Of a stretch of 64,000 nucleotides of DNA, positions 58,801 to 64,000 are shown in pieces. The stretch covers positions 1-64,000 of the forward strand of contig JAHQRK010000059.1 of NCBI GenBank assembly GCA_019828595.1, written 5' to 3'. The translations under genes were made by a program, and so were the position numbers. Each line of letters opens with the position of its first letter. Within the stretch, counting starts at the first letter, position 1. Source of the stretch: Aphanomyces cochlioides. Lineage: Eukaryota > Oomycota > Saprolegniomycetes > Saprolegniales > Verrucalvaceae. Under the pieces are notes generated by a model. It was not told where the DNA came from. It searched no databases and saw only the letters and a program-made list of their open reading frames with translations.

Positions 58801-61800
58801 GTCATCGGCTGTTCCGTTGCAGGTCACAACTTTGAAAATATTGTTTTTGGCATCACAGGTAATGTTTTTCGTGGTCGTCTGATTAACAAAGCATTCCACA
58901 GTTCCATTGAGGGGCTTATCTGGCTCCTACCATGGAATAAATGAAATAAAGATCGAGTTGCTTACGTACAGGATATTTCATATTGTTGCGCATGCGAAGT
59001 GTAATTCCTTGTGTAAGGTTTGAAACAGCCAGAGGCTGGTTGGCGCACAGCAAATTGAGTCCCATGACAGCTGAATTGATTGCAGATGCGTTTTCGCTAC
59101 TGTACAGATTCTTCGAGTACAATGCCGCGTGCGTGTCCATAGCATTGCCACATCCAAGGCTCGAAAACTCCGAAGGAAAGGCGAAAGAAGGAGCAGTGTA
59201 ATTTTGTCGAACTTGTTCAGCACTGAGAGGTAGCTCAACTTTTGCCCCGGTGAGCTCTTCTGGCTCATGACGTTGCACAGTTAGCTTTAAGTTTTTGGTA
59301 TTCAGTTGGACTGGTGCTTCACCAGGTAACATATCGCTTAGAATCGATGAGGATAGAAGGGACACCGTCGAGCCAATTTTTGCACTTTGGGTAGCTGCTT
59401 CTTCAAGTCGCCGACTCGTCGAATTTGCTGTCACAGAAGGTGCATCTAAAAGACTAGAGACAGATAGACCAACAGCAGAGGTAGTGGCAGGAGATAGTGT
59501 GACGCTAGATGAAGCGTTCAAGACATTGACAACCAAATCCAAGGCTTGGTTTTGTTGTGCAGGGCTGAGCATTGCCACATTGGCGGTGATCGAAGCTACG
59601 GCGGAGCTTTGCTGCTCCAGAGCTTGCGTTGTTGGCTCAATATTTGCATTAGCGATTGCCATGGAGCTCAACAAACTACCCAGCATTTGCTGCTTTTTGT
59701 CATATTCCTCCTGCGATGTGTTGCAATCCGTGTCGTACCAGGAATTCGCGCAGTTGCATGTTGCTGAGCACTCTAGATTGTCACTCGAACACTGTGGCGG
59801 GTCCAGGGTGCATGATCCATGTCCTGAGCAAATTGAGCCTGGTACTGCACTCGGGCACTGCTTTGGAGGTTTTGTCGGGGCTGGGGTGGGCAGGCGAGAG
59901 CCTGATGGGTCACTTGGACCAGGCGTCACTGGTGGAGGGGTTACTGGTTGAGGAGGTATGCTCGCAGTTGGCGTCTGGCTGGCAGTAGATGTCAACAAAG
60001 AAGCGAGGATATTCACTAAATTCAAGACCTGACCAGGGTCTTTGCTGGAAGCAAGATTGGCTAATTGGCTGTTTGATTTTGAAGAAACGCTTGCGTTTGT
60101 GCAGCGTCAGTCTTAGGGAGTGTGACAGTAACAGTCGTAAGTGCCTGAGTTGCATATCCGTACGAGTCTGCGATATAGCTAACTATGGTGATGGTGTTGT
60201 TCTTTCCTCCTCCAGCGGGAAATACTGTGTCAAAAGATGTCGTCAGTGCAAAATCACCGAGAGGAACTTGAGTGGCAGTTGGAGAATAGTCTCCAACGAT
60301 GTATTTGAAACTGAATTGCAATGGCAGATCCTCGTCTACCCAGTTATCGCAAGATAAGTGAAACGACGTCGACAAAACTGATCCACTTTGAGGATTCGCT
60401 GTAACCTAAATATCGTGTCAGGCAAGTTTTGTGATAAAAAATTATGTACTGTTCCGCTGGTGGGAGGTTCGTTCATGACAACTGATGTCTGTGCACTACT
60501 AGTTTGGTTGTATTTGTCCATACCAGTAAGGATAAACACGTAAGTTCGCCCAGCTTTGAGAGTATTTGCCAAAAGAACCATTCGATATGACGTCTGCAAG
60601 ACAATAATTAGTTGGGAAATGTGGGGTATACCTACCGTAAGAAGCCCAAATGTTAAAGCAGCAATCGAACCATCTGTGTCTCCATCAACTGACCACTTGG
60701 CTGTCGGCTGGGGATCCATTGAGCTGGTTATGTTGCCAGTAAGAATAATTTTCGTGTCTGGATTGAACTTTGCTGCTGACAATGCTTTGATAGTTGTAAT
60801 TGGTGGATTGCCAAGTTTGATTACATAGCTTGCCGACGCGCTGCTTTGGCGTCCAGTCAAAGGATCAGTCACAGTCAAAGTATCAAGATTGTCGTCAAAG
60901 GAGGTAGAGCAGAACTTGGAACCACGCTGATCTTGCCGTCAGCGATATCGACATTCATGCAACTTCGTAAGTTGGTATTTAAGTGACTACAGCTCCATTG
61001 GTACAGTAAGGCAGTAGATGAATTGTCGGGATCAGTCGACCTCGTCCCGTTTAGCAACAGATCAACTGCATTTCCTGCTGAGCGATCTCCACCGGAAATT
61101 TCAGCAATCAATGGGGAGGGACCAACTTGGACATAAACGCTCGCGGAATTGTTTACCCATGGCGTTTCTGGTATAAAGACAAGAGCTGAAACAGTATAAA
61201 CACCGTAATTAAGCTGCACGAGCCTGAGCTGTCGAGGATTCTTGCTCAACGACACGACTTGAGATCCATTGATGTACCAATTAATCCCTAAAGATGGATT
61301 TGCTGCAGTGTCACCACATGTAGGTAAAGCGGCGACTGACGTCAGTCGCAAACCCTGTGATTTTGTTACAAACACTTGGCTGGGACCTTGAATATAGATC
61401 GACGGGAGGGGCAGGGCCGCTTTGGTTATGATTAATGGTCCAGATGAAGCATTGATGCCCAAGAAATTTATCAGTGTTAATGACACGATGTAGTTGACAT
61501 CGCTTTGCAAAGAACTTGAGGGAATAAATATCGTCTGATTTGTTGTGCCCAGACCGTCTAAGAGTCCTGATGGTGTAATACCCCATTGCCATTGCATTGC
61601 TCGTCCGCCAGATCCGGATGAAGCCTTTGCATCCAAGTACAAGTCGTCACAAGAACCTACAAACAATTAATTATTCGATGTAATAGAAAGGCTCACCTAA
61701 ATTTACAGCACCAACGACAGAAACTTTGGGAGTAAATGGAACTAAAGGCAATCCCACAGACAGGAAAGTCGAAGGCATGGATAGAATAGAGTCGGGCGAT

Positions 61801-64000
61801 GATTTTAAAACTCCTCCAAGCAAGCCAATAGTGTCACTTGGTAGAATCGTCGCTGATTTTCCAAGGACTACTCGGATTGTATTCGTATTAGGCCAGCTGC
61901 AAGTTGGGGCAGTGCCGAAAATATTCCCAATAGTAAGGTTAAAAACCATGGAGCAACGGAATGTAGATCCATTGAAGTTGGTTTGATCGACTGCCCGATT
62001 AAAAGTTGTTATTAGATCTGCTCCAGTGTTCCCAAAGTACACATTTTGAACCAAAGGAGGAGGCGTCCGATCAGCAGTCTCAAGAATTGTCAACATTACT
62101 GCGGGGATATTTACAGATGCGTATAGTTGATCGTCCGAAGCAACGGTATGTAGAATGGATCTAAAATGAAGTAAGAATAATAAATTGGTTACTGTGTGCT
62201 TACGTGACAGCAGTGCCTTGTTTAATTTGGTCATCTGTTGCATTGATTATCACGGATTGCTTGATATTCCAATTATCCTTCGTAAAGATTAACTTGGAAG
62301 GGAAAATACCAACTCTCGATTGATTACACGAAAGTGACAGAACCACATTTGCAAAAGGGATTGTTGCCAAAGTCACAGAATAGCTATCACCAAAAACTGC
62401 TTCTGCCACGATGAGCTGGATGCCATTTCCCACCTGGGAACCAAAAAAGCGTAATCCAGACACGTCTGGGTCTTGAATACTTATTGCTGTTCGTGGAGCA
62501 TCGAGTAAGTTATAGTACGGATCCTTTGTGGCAATTTTAATAGAGCAAGAAACAGTCACATTGCCTCTGTCTATGAAGTCTCGAACACTACTGAGTGATA
62601 GCGTCTTTGAACTTGTCTCATTGATTTCAAGAACAGCAAAACTCTGTTTAAATCTCGACATATTGTCGCAGGTCATGTTCACGACAACTGGTGCCTGCGG
62701 TGGTGATCTGAGTGCAATTGTGAACTGGACACCTTGTCCTTCCACCATGGATGTAACGTTGGAGTCCATTGAAATTCCTGCGACCATCAGAGTCTGGTTT
62801 ACCATCGTCACTGCAGTCGTGTTTGACGAAGGTACGCTATCTGTTGCAATGAGAGTCATTGAGTACACCCCTCCTGCACTTCTAAGTTGGGCATTCGGCT
62901 GCACTAGAATTGGCACATTTGGCAATACATTTTGAAGTAAACCATTCGAGTTCACTTGGAGGCCGGCTTGATTAGATTGAAGGTTCAACTGAACTGTTTC
63001 GTCCAAAATATTCCGGCTGACGAGTGGTTTAAAGTCAGAGAGTGATAAATTCGACCACACATTCCCAATACCGTATGATACCAGCGGAGCAAGCAACACT
63101 GGAGGGTACGCAATAGGCAGAATGTTTATCTTCATTATTTTTACTGTCGCGGTTGTATCACGTGGACTTGGTACAGTACTCTTAACGGTGGCTGTAACGT
63201 TTATCTCGATTGCTCCAAACCAGTAAAGCTTCATCTTCAGAGGAAATAATTGGTTTGACGGTGAAGGCAGTGGAATCTTAACGACAGGATCACGTGTTGA
63301 GTTTGTAGAACTCAAGGCTTGTGAGGGAGAAACAGTCATATTTAATACCAGCACATCTGTTGACGAAATAGACCAGACTGTGATATTTACAATTACTGTC
63401 TCGATTTCTGTGTACGTTGATTTGATTGTTGACACCTCGAGTCGTGGAAGGGAAGGAAGAGGAATAACAGTGACATTCCATGACTTTGCCACTTCGATCG
63501 TTTTAGTAGTGTTCACGAGAATACTACGGACAATCATGGAAAATTGCAATGGACCTAAATATCCTAGTGTGGTAAATAAGGTCAAATTCGACCAGGGGAT
63601 TCGAGTGGTGTTTACCACCGGCAGTTCGACCAAGTTTCCAGTAATCGAGATATTTGTGCTGTTGATCAATATGCTCTTAACAATTGTCTGATCCATTGAC
63701 AAAAATACACGAATAAATTGAAGACCTGTTGTGTCTGGGTTATTGACTTGAAAGTTGCAAGTAATTAAGTCAGTTGAGTATACAGTCCAATTACTGAACG
63801 AAGAAATTGTTCCCAAGGTATTGAGCTGAATAAGAGCTGTTTCTGGTTGCGAAATAATATTTACAGTCGTGATTTGTATCTGCTTTGCAACTGATACCGT
63901 TAAAGGCGACGAAATATTTTCCATCGACGTTGCAATCGAAAAATATTTACTTGTACTCGGTTGATATTGTGGCCAAGCAAGGGTAAGCGGGGATGTTGAA
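55876..64000 (-). pseudogene. Polycystin-like receptor gene, second copy, partial at window edge
   Basis: Matches 9358-17482: zinc-finger tail, membrane segments, GPS motif (near 58609), EGF-like and REJ-like regions and part of the ectodomain. The introns are conserved. The frame breaks near 60898, 60073, 58468 and 56948 are the same as in the left copy. The signal peptide and modules lie beyond the window. Confidence 0.75.

Larger units (their letters stand above)
46474..64000. repeat. Right copy of the 17.5-kb direct repeat
   Basis: Same content as 1-17482 and cut by the window end. Its left edge joins sequence (45890-46473) that resembles the 3' flank of the receptor gene (8890-9440). 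The corresponding flank of the left copy lies before base 1, so the left edge of the duplication cannot be seen here. Confidence 0.97.

Overview
The window looks like nuclear DNA of an oomycete, most likely a Saprolegnialean of the Aphanomyces type. The grounds are Crinkler-type (CRN) effector genes with an LVVVP motif at the header/body boundary, genes built from many exons with very small GT-AG introns (mostly 38-56 nt), a polycystin-like receptor gene, a family of large multi-pass membrane proteins, and decayed DNA transposons. Species assignment is inference; no marker gene is present.

The dominant structural fact is a long direct repeat: bases 1-17482 recur almost perfectly at 46474-64000 (offset 46473 rising to 46518). 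I saw only a handful of differences: a 47-bp insertion near 46975, two substitutions and a few 1-3 bp indels. This is either a very recent segmental duplication or an assembly duplication. Each copy holds, in order: transposon-derived sequence; a truncated polycystin C-terminal paralogue with TRAF-type zinc fingers (minus); a Harbinger-like transposase gene with a TA-flanked MITE in its intron (minus); a small unknown two-exon gene; a CRN header relic; an intact CRN gene (plus); a gene fragment; and the polycystin-like receptor gene (minus).

The receptor gene is complete in the left copy (21524 to 9358, minus) and leaves the window in the right copy. It encodes a signal peptide, about seven tandem ~150-residue modules, a REJ-like region, an EGF-like segment, a GPS cleavage motif, polycystin-like membrane segments and a TRAF-type zinc-finger tail. 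Several reading-frame breaks interrupt it.

The unique middle part (17483-46473) contains the receptor N-terminus, a second CRN gene (23084-24955) between two diverged direct repeats that carry the receptor promoter and 5' end, a large multi-pass membrane protein gene (26696-31947) with a badly rearranged paralogue (32535-36180), a THUMP-domain tRNA methyltransferase gene (36230-37736, plus, five exons), a convergent peroxisomal-type ABC half-transporter gene (40069-37704, minus, eleven exons), a decayed unknown gene, a chimaeric third CRN gene (41853-43766) and a 933-bp hAT-like non-autonomous element.

The CRN genes share a leader box just before their start codons and show header swapping. 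This fits the known modular evolution of CRNs, here together with mobile elements and receptor-gene fragments. Frame breaks recur even in the two conserved housekeeping-type genes, so some may be assembly errors rather than real pseudogenisation.
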